Assembly: GCF_010093225.1 (NCBI RefSeq)
Contig: NZ_PDWM01000017.1
Coordinates: 1 to 59,534, forward strand
Direction of reading: 5' to 3'
From: Pseudoxanthomonas koreensis
Lineage (GTDB): Bacteria; Pseudomonadota; Gammaproteobacteria; Xanthomonadales; Xanthomonadaceae
Length of the DNA: 59,534 nucleotides
Part shown: positions 52,489-59,534 of the stretch, in pieces
Layout: every line of letters starts with the position of its first letter
Numbering within the stretch: the first letter of the stretch is position 1
The notes under the pieces: model-generated
Databases searched by the model: none
Seen by the model: only the letters and a program-made list of their open reading frames with translations
Told to the model about the DNA's origin: nothing
Position numbers and translations under genes: made by a program

Positions 52489-54002
52489 TGACCGCATCCG
52501 CCTCCGGTATCGACCTCCTCCAGTCCCACGCCGCGCGCCTGCAGGGCGCCAGCATCGCCGGGCTGCTGGAACGCGAACCGGGGCGGGTGCAGGCGCAGGC
52601 GCTGCAGGTCGGGCCGCTTTACGCCAGCTTCGCCCGCCAGCGTTACGACGCGCGGGCCTGGGAGGCGCTGCTGGCGCTGGGCCGGCAGCGCGACCTGGCC
52701 GGCGCGTTCCGGCGGCTGTTCGACGGCGAAAAGGTCAACGTCACCGAAGGTCGCGCCGCGCTGCACACCGCGCTGCGCGGCGACCTGTCGCCGGCGCCGG
52801 TGGCGCGCGAGGCGCATGCCACCGCCGCGGCGGTGCGGGTGCGGATGCGCGCGCTGGTCGAAGCGCTGGAGGCCCGCGAGGTCACCGACATCGTCAGCGT
52901 CGGCATCGGCGGCTCGGACCTGGGGCCGCGGCTGGTGGCCGACGCGCTGCGCGGTCCGCTGCCGGGCCGCTTCCGCGTGCACTTCATCTCCAACGTCGAC
53001 GGCGCCGCCGCGCAGCGCGTGCTGGCGCCGCTGGACCCGGAGCGTACCGCCGCGGTCCTGATCTCCAAGACCTTCGGCACCCAGGAAACCCTGCTCAACG
53101 GCGGCATCGTCCGCGACTGGCTCGGCGGCAGCGAGCGCATCCATGCGGTCAGCGCCAATCCCGAGCGCGCCGCGGCGGCGTTCGACATCGCCGGCGAGCG
53201 CGTGCTGCCGATGTGGGACTGGGTCGGCGGGCGCTATTCGCTGTGGTCGGCGGTGGGCTTCCCGATCGCGCTGGCGATCGGCTTCGAGCGCTTCGAACAG
53301 CTGCTCGAAGGCGCCGGCCGGGTCGACGCGCACGCGCTGGAAGCGCCGCTGGAATCCAACCTGGCCGTGCGCCACGGCCTGACCGCGGTATGGAACCGCA
53401 ACGCGCTGGGCCTGGCCTCGCACGCGGTGATGACCTACGACCAGCGCCTGGCGCTGCTGCCGGCCTACCTGCAGCAGCTGGTGATGGAGTCGCTGGGCAA
53501 GCGGGTGCAGCTGGACGGCGCCCCGGTCGCCGCCGACACCGTGCCGGTGTGGTGGGGCGGGGCGGGCACCGACGTGCAGCACAGCTTCTTCCAGGCGCTG
53601 CACCAGGGCACCGGCATTGTCCCGGCCGATTTCGTCGGCACCGTGCGCAACGACGATCCCTACGCCGAGAACCACGACGCGCTGCTGTCCAACCTGCTGG
53701 CGCAGACCGAGGCGCTGGCCAATGGCCAGCACAGCGACGACCCGCACAGGGTCTATCCGGGCAATCGCCCGAGCACCACGATCCTGCTCGACGCGCTGAC
53801 CCCGCAGTCGCTGGGCGCGCTGCTGGCCATGTACGAGCACAGCGTCTACGTGCAGTCGGTGGTCTGGGGCATCAACGCCTTCGACCAGTTCGGCGTGGAG
53901 CTGGGCAAGCAGGTGGCGAACGCTCTGCTGCCGGCGTTGCGCGGGGAGACCAAGGCCTCCGATCCGGTCACTGCGGAGCTGATCCGCCGCCTGCGCCCGT
54001 AG
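52488..54002 (+). CDS. pgi: Glucose-6-phosphate isomerase
   Basis: A 504-residue Pgi interconverting glucose 6-phosphate and fructose 6-phosphate. Visible are [46 protein letters not shown], the PROSITE-type [17 protein letters not shown] with catalytic His, and [13 protein letters not shown] with the Lys near the C terminus. It is translationally coupled to panD. The link to the pantothenate genes is positional and common in xanthomonads. Confidence 0.97.
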   Translation: MTASASGIDLLQSHAARLQGASIAGLLEREPGRVQAQALQVGPLYASFARQRYDARAWEALLALGRQRDLAGAFRRLFDGEKVNVTEGRAALHTALRGDLSPAPVAREAHATAAAVRVRMRALVEALEAREVTDIVSVGIGGSDLGPRLVADALRGPLPGRFRVHFISNVDGAAAQRVLAPLDPERTAAVLISKTFGTQETLLNGGIVRDWLGGSERIHAVSANPERAAAAFDIAGERVLPMWDWVGGRYSLWSAVGFPIALAIGFERFEQLLEGAGRVDAHALEAPLESNLAVRHGLTAVWNRNALGLASHAVMTYDQRLALLPAYLQQLVMESLGKRVQLDGAPVAADTVPVWWGGAGTDVQHSFFQALHQGTGIVPADFVGTVRNDDPYAENHDALLSNLLAQTEALANGQHSDDPHRVYPGNRPSTTILLDALTPQSLGALLAMYEHSVYVQSVVWGINAFDQFGVELGKQVANALLPALRGETKASDPVTAELIRRLRP

Positions 54003-54035
54003 CAGGAACCCGCATGGGTGCGGCGTGGCCGCGTG

Positions 54036-54314
54036 TCAATCCGCTTCGCGCGGGCGGTCCAGGTATTCCTGCAGCAGGGCCAGCTGTTCAATCGCCTCCG
54101 GATGGCCGTCGGCGGCCGCGGCGCGCACCCGTTCCAGGTCCGGGTGCCGCACCACCAGCACGATGTCCTCGCACCGTGGGCACAGGTATTCGCTCAGGTC
54201 TTCGTGCGGCTGCAGCTGCATCGCGCGGCTGTCGCCGCGCCATTCGCAGGCCGCGCATTCGTGCGTGCGCGTGCGCCAGCCGGGCAGGAAGTAGTCGTCG
54301 ACCAGTTCGGGCAT
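54036..54314 (-). CDS. Small double-CxxC protein of unknown function
   Basis: A 92-residue protein beginning MPELVDDYFLPGW. Two CxxC pairs (CAAC near residue 20, CPRC near 45) could form a zinc ribbon. The acidic-amphipathic C-terminal half (AIEQLALLQEYL) suggests a short helix. I do not recognise a named family. It starts 10 bases after the stop of the esterase gene in the same direction, so the two are probably co-transcribed. It is convergent with pgi. Confidence 0.7.
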   Translation of the reverse strand: MPELVDDYFLPGWRTRTHECAACEWRGDSRAMQLQPHEDLSEYLCPRCEDIVLVVRHPDLERVRAAAADGHPEAIEQLALLQEYLDRPREAD

Positions 54315-54324
54315 CGCAGTGTCC

Positions 54325-55146
54325 TCAGGGCAGGCGCCGGGCGAACAGCCAGTCCCACATCGCCGGATCGGAATAGGTCGCGTCCCAGGCGTTGTGGTTG
54401 CCTTCGGGATACTCGGTATAGCGGAAGTCCGCGCCTGCTTCGCGCGCGGCCCGGTACACGCGGCGGTCGTCCGCCGGTGGGACCAGGTCGTCGAGGGCGC
54501 CATGGAACATCCAGGCCGGCACGTGGCCGAGCCTCTGCACCAGCGCCGCGTACGGATCGGCTTCGCCGGCCACCGCGCCGACCCGCAGCGTGGGGCGCTC
54601 CGCGCGCGGCGGCAGTACCCCGCCGCACACCGGCACCAGCGCGGCGAACCGGCCAGGCGCCAGCAGCGCCACTTCCCAGGTGCCGTACCCGCCCATCGAC
54701 ATCCCGGTGAGGTAGGTGCGCGAACGGTCGCCGCCGAACTCGGCGCTGGCCGCGTCGAGCGTGGCCAGCGCCATGCGCGCGTTGACCCCGCTCCATTCCT
54801 CGCCTTCGGGCACCTGCGGGAACACGGCCAGTGCCGGGAAGCTGCCCGCATCGGCGTCCAGCCAGGGGCCCAGGCCGGCGCGGGTCTGCGCAAGGCCGTC
54901 GCTGCCGCGCTCGCCCGAACCGTGCAGGAACAGCACCACCGGCAGCGGCCGTGGCTGCGCGCGTGAGGGCACGAACACCGCGTAGCGGTAGTGCCGCCCT
55001 TCGATTTCCAGTTCGCGCGCGAGGTAATGGCCGGAGGTGGTTGCCGTGGCTGGCTCGCCGGCATGGGTGCCGCCCGCGGGTGCGGAAGCACAGCCGGCCA
55101 GCAGCGGCATCGACAGCAGGACCAGGCAACCGAACTGGCGGAACAT
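54325..55146 (-). CDS. Lipoprotein alpha/beta hydrolase (feruloyl-esterase/phospholipase-like)
   Basis: A 273-residue exported esterase. The signal ends with lipobox LAGC (Cys19). The hydrolase core has PLPVVLFLHGSGERGSDG (oxyanion loop), nucleophile Ser in TGMSMGGYGTW, an acidic residue in FHGALDDLVPP, and His in EGNHNAWD. This matches the prolyl oligopeptidase-like group often called dienelactone hydrolase or PHB-depolymerase-like; several members deacylate plant wall polymers. Substrate cannot be assigned. It lies between mgtE and the small double-CxxC gene on the same strand. Confidence 0.82.
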   Translation of the reverse strand: MFRQFGCLVLLSMPLLAGCASAPAGGTHAGEPATATTSGHYLARELEIEGRHYRYAVFVPSRAQPRPLPVVLFLHGSGERGSDGLAQTRAGLGPWLDADAGSFPALAVFPQVPEGEEWSGVNARMALATLDAASAEFGGDRSRTYLTGMSMGGYGTWEVALLAPGRFAALVPVCGGVLPPRAERPTLRVGAVAGEADPYAALVQRLGHVPAWMFHGALDDLVPPADDRRVYRAAREAGADFRYTEYPEGNHNAWDATYSDPAMWDWLFARRLP

Positions 55147-55214
55147 GCGGGACTCCGGCGGGTGGCGGGGCGGTGCAGTATGGCCGGGCACGCGTGGCCG
55201 TGCCGTCGTCGGCG

Positions 55215-56576
55215 TCAGTGCAGCAGGATCAGCGTGGCCAGGCCGAGGAAGCAGAAGAAACCCATCACGTCGGTCACCGCGGTGACCACCACGGTGCCGG
55301 CCACGGCAGGATCGATGTTCATGCGCTTGAGCAGCAGCGGCAGCAGCACGCCGGCCGCGGCCGCGGCGCAGAAGTTCAGCACCAGCGCCAGCGCGATCAC
55401 CAGCGAGAGCAACGGGCTGTGGAACCAGAAGAAGGCGATCACGCCGACGATGCCGCCGATCAGCAGGCCGTTGATCAGCGCCACCCTGATCTCCTTCCAC
55501 AGCAGGATCTTCGCGTTGCTGGCGCCGACCTGGCCCAGGGCCAGGCCGCGCACCATCAGGGTCAGCACCTGCACCGCGGCATTGCCGCCGATGCCGGCCA
55601 CGATCGGCATCAGCACCGCCAGGGCGACGATCTTCTGCAGGGTCACCTCGAACTGGCCGATCACGCTGGCGGCCAGGAACGCGGTGAACAGGTTGATGCC
55701 CAGCCAGACCACGCGGCCGCGCACGGCGCGCTTGACCGGCGAGAACAGGTCCTCGTCCTCGTCCAGGCCGGCCGCGCCCAGGGCCTGGTGCTCGGCCTGC
55801 TCGCGGATGATGTCGACCACGTCGTCGACGGTGATGCGGCCGAGCAGGATGTTGTTCTCGTCCACTACCGGTGCCGAGACCCAGTCGTGGTCGGAGAACT
55901 GGCGCGCCACTTCCTGCGCGCTCTCGCCCACGTCGATCGCCGGCTGCTCGTCGTCGACCAGGCGGTTGATCGGGGTGGTGTCCTCGTGGGTGACCAGCGC
56001 CGCCAGCGGCACCCGGCCCAGGTACTGGTGGCGGCGGCTGACCACGTACAGGTGATCGGTGTGGTCGGGCAGTTCGCCGCGCAGGCGCAGGTAGCGCAGC
56101 ACGACGTCGACGTTGACGTCGGTGCGCACGGTGACCACGTCCGGGTTCATCAGGCGGCCGGCGCTGTCCTCCGGGTACGAGAGCACCTGCTCCAGGCGCT
56201 CGCGGTTCTCGCGGTCCATCGACTTGAGGACCTCGTCGATGACCGTGTCCGGCAGGTCCTCGACCAGGTCGGCCAGGTCGTCGATGTCCAGGTCTTCGAC
56301 CGCGGCGACCAGCTCGTCCGGATCCATGTCCGCGATCAGGCTCTCACGCACCTCGTCGCCAACGTGCAGCAGCACCTCGCCGTCGTCCTCGGCGTCGACC
56401 AGGCCCCACACCACCTCGCGCTTGCCGGGCGGCAGCGACTCGAGCAGGTTGCCGATCTCGGCCGGGGCCAGGGTATTGACCAGCCGCCGCACCGGGCCCA
56501 GGCGGCCGCTGTCCAGCGCATCGGACAGCAGGCGCAGCTGGCGCGCGGTCTTGTCGTGGCGGACGGCTTCGGCCAT
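55215..56576 (-). CDS. mgtE: Magnesium transporter MgtE
   Basis: A 453-residue Mg2+ channel of the inner membrane. The N-terminal superhelical domain (about 1-130; LVDAEDDGEVLLHVGD, DMDPDELVAAVEDLD) is rich in acidic Mg-sensing residues. Two CBS domains follow (about 140-260), then a plug helix and five membrane segments from about 290, with the pore motif VLMPIVAGIGGNAAVQ and AVTDVMGFFCFLG. It lies 228 bp downstream of ptsI; mgtE beside the PTS genes is the usual xanthomonad order. I did not find a magnesium-responsive leader. Confidence 0.95.
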   Translation of the reverse strand: MAEAVRHDKTARQLRLLSDALDSGRLGPVRRLVNTLAPAEIGNLLESLPPGKREVVWGLVDAEDDGEVLLHVGDEVRESLIADMDPDELVAAVEDLDIDDLADLVEDLPDTVIDEVLKSMDRENRERLEQVLSYPEDSAGRLMNPDVVTVRTDVNVDVVLRYLRLRGELPDHTDHLYVVSRRHQYLGRVPLAALVTHEDTTPINRLVDDEQPAIDVGESAQEVARQFSDHDWVSAPVVDENNILLGRITVDDVVDIIREQAEHQALGAAGLDEDEDLFSPVKRAVRGRVVWLGINLFTAFLAASVIGQFEVTLQKIVALAVLMPIVAGIGGNAAVQVLTLMVRGLALGQVGASNAKILLWKEIRVALINGLLIGGIVGVIAFFWFHSPLLSLVIALALVLNFCAAAAAGVLLPLLLKRMNIDPAVAGTVVVTAVTDVMGFFCFLGLATLILLH

Positions 56577-56804
56577 GCGCGTCTCCGGTGGCGGGCGGGG
56601 CCGCGGTGGAGGTGCGCGGCGGGTCAGGCGTTCATGCGCGGCATTATCACCGCTCACGCCGGCGATGGGTAGCCACGGTGCGGGGCAGGGAAGCCCGCCC
56701 TTGCGCGTGGCCATCGCGGTCGTGGGTGTGGTTGTGGGTCGCAGTGGTGATTGCGGTCATGGATCGCGACCGGATGCTGCCCGAGGCTGCGGCTGCACTC
56801 GTGC

Positions 56805-58520
56805 TCAGGAGGTCGCTGCGCTCAACCAGCGTTCGATCGCGTTGCGGTCGCGCGCCTGCAGCAGCCGGGCCGCGCGCGCGGTGAGGTCTTCCAGCCGGCA
56901 CTCGCGGATCGTGCGGCGCAGCTCCAGCAGCCCGGACGGGTGCAGGCTGAACTCGCGCAGGCCCAGCGCCAGCAGCAGCGGCGCCAGGCGGACGTCGCCG
57001 GCCATTTCGCCGCATACCGCCACCGGGATGCGAGACGCGCCGCCGGCGCCGATCACGTGCGCGAGCAGCCGCAGCACGCCCGGGTGCAGCGGCGAATACA
57101 GGTCGCCGAGGGCGTCGTTGTTGCGGTCCACCGCCAGCATGTACTGGACCAGGTCGTTGGTGCCGATCGACATGAAGTCGACCGCGTCGACCAGGCCGTA
57201 GACGCCGATCGCCGCGGCCGGCACCTCGATCATGGCGCCCAGCGGTGGCACCTCGACCTGCACGCCGTGGCGACGCACCGCGGCCACCGCACGGCGCAGG
57301 CGGCGCCGCACCAGCACCACTTCCTCGCGGCAGCTGACCATCGGCACCAGCACCCGCACCGGGCCGTAGGCGGCGGCGCGCGCGATCGCGCGCAGCTGGG
57401 TGTCGAACACGCGGTCGTACAGCAGCGACAGGCGCACGCCGCGCACGCCCAGCGCCGGGTTGTCCTCGTTGGCCAGGGTCAGGCCGGTGCGGTCGGCCTT
57501 GTCCGCACCCAGGTCCAGGGTGCGGAAGGTGACCGGGCGACCGCTCATGCCCAGCACCGCGTCGCGGTAGACGTGGAACTGCTCGTCCTCGTCCGGCAGC
57601 TCGGTGCGCTGCAGGAACAGGAACTCGGTGCGGAACAGGCCGACCCCGGCCGCGCCCAGCGCATGCGCACGGGCCACGTCCTCGCGCGATTCGGCGTTGG
57701 CGTGCAGGGCGATGTCGATGCCGTCCAGGGTGCGGCTGGGCTTGCGCCGCAGGCGTTCCAGGTCGCGGCGCTGGCGCGCGTCCTGCAGTTCGCGCTGGTG
57801 GTAGCGGCGCAGGTCGGCCGCGCCCGGGTCGACCACCACCTGGCCGGTCTCGCCGTCGACCATGACCACGTCGCCGTCGTTGATCCGGGCCAGCGCCTCG
57901 GTCGCGCCGACCACCAGCGGCAGGTGCAGGCTGCGCGCCAGGATCGCGCTGTGCGACAGCGGGCTGCCGCCGGCCGAGACGATCGCCACCACGCCCTGCG
58001 CCTGCAGCTGCGCCAGTTCGGACGGGGCGACGTTGTCGCAGACCAGGATCTCGCCGGCGGTGCCGCGCGGCAGCGGTTCGCGCCGCTGCAGGTGGGCGTT
58101 GATCCGGCCGATGATGTGGGCGAGGTCGTCGAGCCGGCTCTTCAGGTAGGCGTCGTCCATCGACTCGAACACCGCCGCCAGGCGGTCGCGCTGCGCGCGC
58201 AGGGCGTAGCCGGCCGAATAGCGTTCCTGGCGGATCAGCGCATCGAGTGCGTTGACCAGCTCCGGGTCGTCCAGCAGCAGCGCGTGCAGGTCGATGAACT
58301 CGACCGCTTCCCGCGACAGCGCGCCCTGGAGCTTCTCGCGCAGCGCGCGCATCTCCTCGCGGGCCGCTTCCAGCGCGGCCTGCAGGCGCGCCGCCTCGGC
58401 CTCGACCCGGGACGCGGGGACGCGCTGTTCGCCGATCTCGAGCACATGCGGAAGCCGGACCCGGGCGCGGCCCAGGGCCAGGCCGCGCGCGGCGCCATGC
58501 CCGGCGAAGGTGGTGCTCAT
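56805..58520 (-). CDS. ptsI: Phosphoenolpyruvate-protein phosphotransferase (PTS enzyme I)
   Basis: A 571-residue enzyme I, taking phosphate from PEP to HPr. The phospho-His region is GGSPLSHSAILARSL, followed by the PEP-binding domain with GIGLFRTEF-type AGVGLFRTEFLF, MSIGTNDLVQYMLAVDRNN, and catalytic Cys in AVCGEMAGD. There is no N-terminal GAF domain, so it is the carbohydrate-type PtsI rather than PtsP. It lies 82 bp after ptsH. No EIIB or EIIC genes are nearby. Confidence 0.95.
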   Translation of the reverse strand: MSTTFAGHGAARGLALGRARVRLPHVLEIGEQRVPASRVEAEAARLQAALEAAREEMRALREKLQGALSREAVEFIDLHALLLDDPELVNALDALIRQERYSAGYALRAQRDRLAAVFESMDDAYLKSRLDDLAHIIGRINAHLQRREPLPRGTAGEILVCDNVAPSELAQLQAQGVVAIVSAGGSPLSHSAILARSLHLPLVVGATEALARINDGDVVMVDGETGQVVVDPGAADLRRYHQRELQDARQRRDLERLRRKPSRTLDGIDIALHANAESREDVARAHALGAAGVGLFRTEFLFLQRTELPDEDEQFHVYRDAVLGMSGRPVTFRTLDLGADKADRTGLTLANEDNPALGVRGVRLSLLYDRVFDTQLRAIARAAAYGPVRVLVPMVSCREEVVLVRRRLRRAVAAVRRHGVQVEVPPLGAMIEVPAAAIGVYGLVDAVDFMSIGTNDLVQYMLAVDRNNDALGDLYSPLHPGVLRLLAHVIGAGGASRIPVAVCGEMAGDVRLAPLLLALGLREFSLHPSGLLELRRTIRECRLEDLTARAARLLQARDRNAIERWLSAATS

Positions 58521-58602
58521 GGCGGGCCGCCCGCCGCCGATGGCGACGCGGCCACGAAGCAGGGATGCGGCCGAGCGTGGTCACGGCCCGGCGCGCGCAT
58601 GC

Positions 58603-58872
58603 TCAGGCGTCCTCGTCGAAACGCCGTTCGAACAGGGAGACGATGGCGTCCATCGCCGCGGCCTCGTCGACGCCATCGGTGCGCACGGTCACCGGGGTGC
58701 CCTGGCCGGCGGCCAGCAGCATCACGCCCATGATGCTCTTGGCGTTGACCTCGCGCCCCTTCGCCTGCAGGGTCACGCCGCAGCGGAACGGCGCCAGTTC
58801 CTGCACCAGCTTGGCGGTGGCCCGGGCATGCAGGCCCAGGCGGTTGGAGACGGTGAGTTCACGTTCAAGCAT
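58603..58872 (-). CDS. ptsH: Phosphocarrier protein HPr
   Basis: An 89-residue HPr. His15, phosphorylated by enzyme I, is in LGLHARAT; Ser46, target of HPr kinase, is in NAKSIMGV. Its presence with the kinase-site Ser suggests HprK control, as in other xanthomonads, although hprK is outside the window. The start MLERELTVSN overlaps the EIIA gene end by 8 bp, indicating coupling. Confidence 0.96.
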   Translation of the reverse strand: MLERELTVSNRLGLHARATAKLVQELAPFRCGVTLQAKGREVNAKSIMGVMLLAAGQGTPVTVRTDGVDEAAAMDAIVSLFERRFDEDA

Positions 58873-59257
58873 CGTCGATGATCGCTCCATTGCGAGTACC
58901 CGCCGCCGCGGTGGCGGGCAGGTCGTCCAGTCCCTGTTCCGGATAGTTCATCACCCGCAGCAGCATCGGCAGGCTCAGTGCCGCCACCCGCCGTACCGGC
59001 GTGCCCAGCCTGGCCACTTTCGCGGCCAGGTTGCTGGGACTTGCGCCGTACAGGTCGGTCAGCACCAGTACGCCGTCCCCGTGGTCCACCCGGCGCAGTG
59101 CAGCCGAGGCGGCCGGCAGCAGCTGGTCCAGGTCGGCGTCGAAGGGTACTTCGAAGGCTTCCGCCCGCAGCGGCAGGTTGCGCAGCAGGGTGGTCGCCAC
59201 CGCCAGCAACGCGCTGCCGACGCCGGGATGGGTGATCAGGAGAATGCCACAGGCCAT
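58865..59257 (-). CDS. PTS EIIA component, mannose family (regulatory, permease-less)
   Basis: A 130-residue EIIA-Man-like protein. His10, the phosphorylation site, is in MACGILLITH; the middle has VLVLTDLYGASPSNLAAKVA, the family's second signature. No IIB, IIC or IID genes are seen, so it is likely a regulatory phosphate acceptor rather than part of a sugar permease. It is first of the EIIA-HPr-EI series. In related genomes rapZ and hprK lie upstream, but here a repeat region and the window edge follow within 277 bp. Confidence 0.9.
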   Translation of the reverse strand: MACGILLITHPGVGSALLAVATTLLRNLPLRAEAFEVPFDADLDQLLPAASAALRRVDHGDGVLVLTDLYGASPSNLAAKVARLGTPVRRVAALSLPMLLRVMNYPEQGLDDLPATAAAGTRNGAIIDDA

Positions 59258-59290
59258 GGCGGAAAGTTAACAGAGCGCTACACCCGGCGT

Positions 59291-59314
59291 GTAGAGCGGG
59301 GCTTGCCCCGCTGC
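59291..59314. repeat. GTAG-headed REP hairpin
   Basis: GTAG (59291-59294) followed by AGCGGGGC-TT-GCCCCGCT (59295-59312). This is the layout of xanthomonad/Stenotrophomonas REP elements mobilised by RAYT transposases. CTACAC-N5-GTGTAG (59278-59294) overlaps it. It sits directly upstream of the EIIA gene. Confidence 0.75.
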
Positions 59315-59387
59315 CCACGGCAGGAGGCGTCGGCCCGGATGGGGCCGCCAAATCGGAAGCCTTCAAGGCCTCGGCTCCAGGGAGGCA

Positions 59388-59521
59388 CCGCGTCTGGAAG
59401 CCTTCAAAGCGTCGGCTCCGGCGGGGGCCGCCGCACCTTGGGTATATGGCCCACCCTTCGGGACGACATCCTGTCTTTACGAAGGGCCGTGGCACATCCA
59501 TGTGCCACTTGGGCCATATAC
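59388..59521. repeat. Right copy of terminal inverted palindromic repeat
   Basis: Inverted copy of 1-134 with a single mismatch. Beyond it, bases 59522-59534 continue the palindrome outward: read from the right, CGCCGTACCTTGG mirrors CCAAGGTGCGGCG at 81-93, so the full element is a near-perfect palindrome of about 105 bases. Two diverged 43-base units lie on its inner side (59392-59434 and about 59349-59391). The region 59258-59534 holds only repeats. Confidence 0.9.
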
Positions 59522-59534
59522 CCAAGGTACGGCG

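Overview
The window comes from a high-GC member of the Xanthomonadaceae/Lysobacteraceae (Xanthomonas, Pseudoxanthomonas, Luteimonas or Lysobacter-like; I cannot fix the genus). The evidence is a palindromic LexA box of the xanthomonad type in front of lexA, GTAG-headed REP hairpins, TonB receptors of the Xanthomonas-Caulobacter type, the gene orders lexA-recA-recX-alaS-csrA-tRNA-Ser and pcnB-folK-panBCD-pgi, and a permease-less EIIA-HPr-EI cluster next to mgtE. Both ends lie in inverted copies of one 134-bp palindromic repeat, so the window is probably a complete assembly contig that broke at a repeat.

Left part (264-8635): CinA-type amidase, UbiB/ABC1 kinase, SOS genes lexA, recA and recX, then alaS, csrA and tRNA-Ser(GCU). 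From 8700 to 14670 lies a poorly characterised envelope group: an Omp85-type barrel and a large secreted Trp/Gly/Tyr-rich repeat protein on the minus strand, divergent from a DUF2092-like protein, a small exported protein and a DUF4136-like lipoprotein. Next come tRNA-Arg(ACG), an XRE regulator-SulP transporter-thiD-hydrolase operon, and gcvR-bcp-phoH divergent from dapA-bamC, then fdxA.

The accessory core (23435-48014) is a carbohydrate region. A minus-strand operon (dgoA, dgoD, SMP-30 lactonase, dgoK) encodes the oxidative De Ley-Doudoroff route for galactonate. It is divergent from a LysR regulator. Beyond that is a complete xyloglucan utilisation locus: two TonB receptors, GH74 xyloglucanase, CE20-type acetylesterase, GH35 beta-galactosidase, GH31 alpha-xylosidase, GH95 alpha-L-fucosidase and a sugar MFS porter. 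The locus would deacetylate, cleave, import and strip xyloglucan side chains. The galactose released could feed the neighbouring galactonate operon if a galactose dehydrogenase exists elsewhere. Three transcription units (TonB receptor 1, TonB receptor 2, GH74) share the same upstream architecture: an ATTCC-N5-GGAAT palindrome, then TTCATTGGT overlapping the -35 at fixed spacing, and an identical 12-nt sequence over the ribosome binding site. I consider this the most informative regulatory signal here.

Right part (48200-59257): tRNA-Glu(CUC), the pcnB-folK-panB-panC-panD-pgi series, a small double-CxxC protein, a lipoprotein esterase, mgtE, and the PTS phosphotransfer proteins EI, HPr and EIIA. 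The pcnB frame has no ATG/GTG/TTG at its conserved N terminus and appears to start at ATC, recalling the AUU start of E. coli pcnB. No prophage, insertion sequence, CRISPR array or clear pseudogene was seen.
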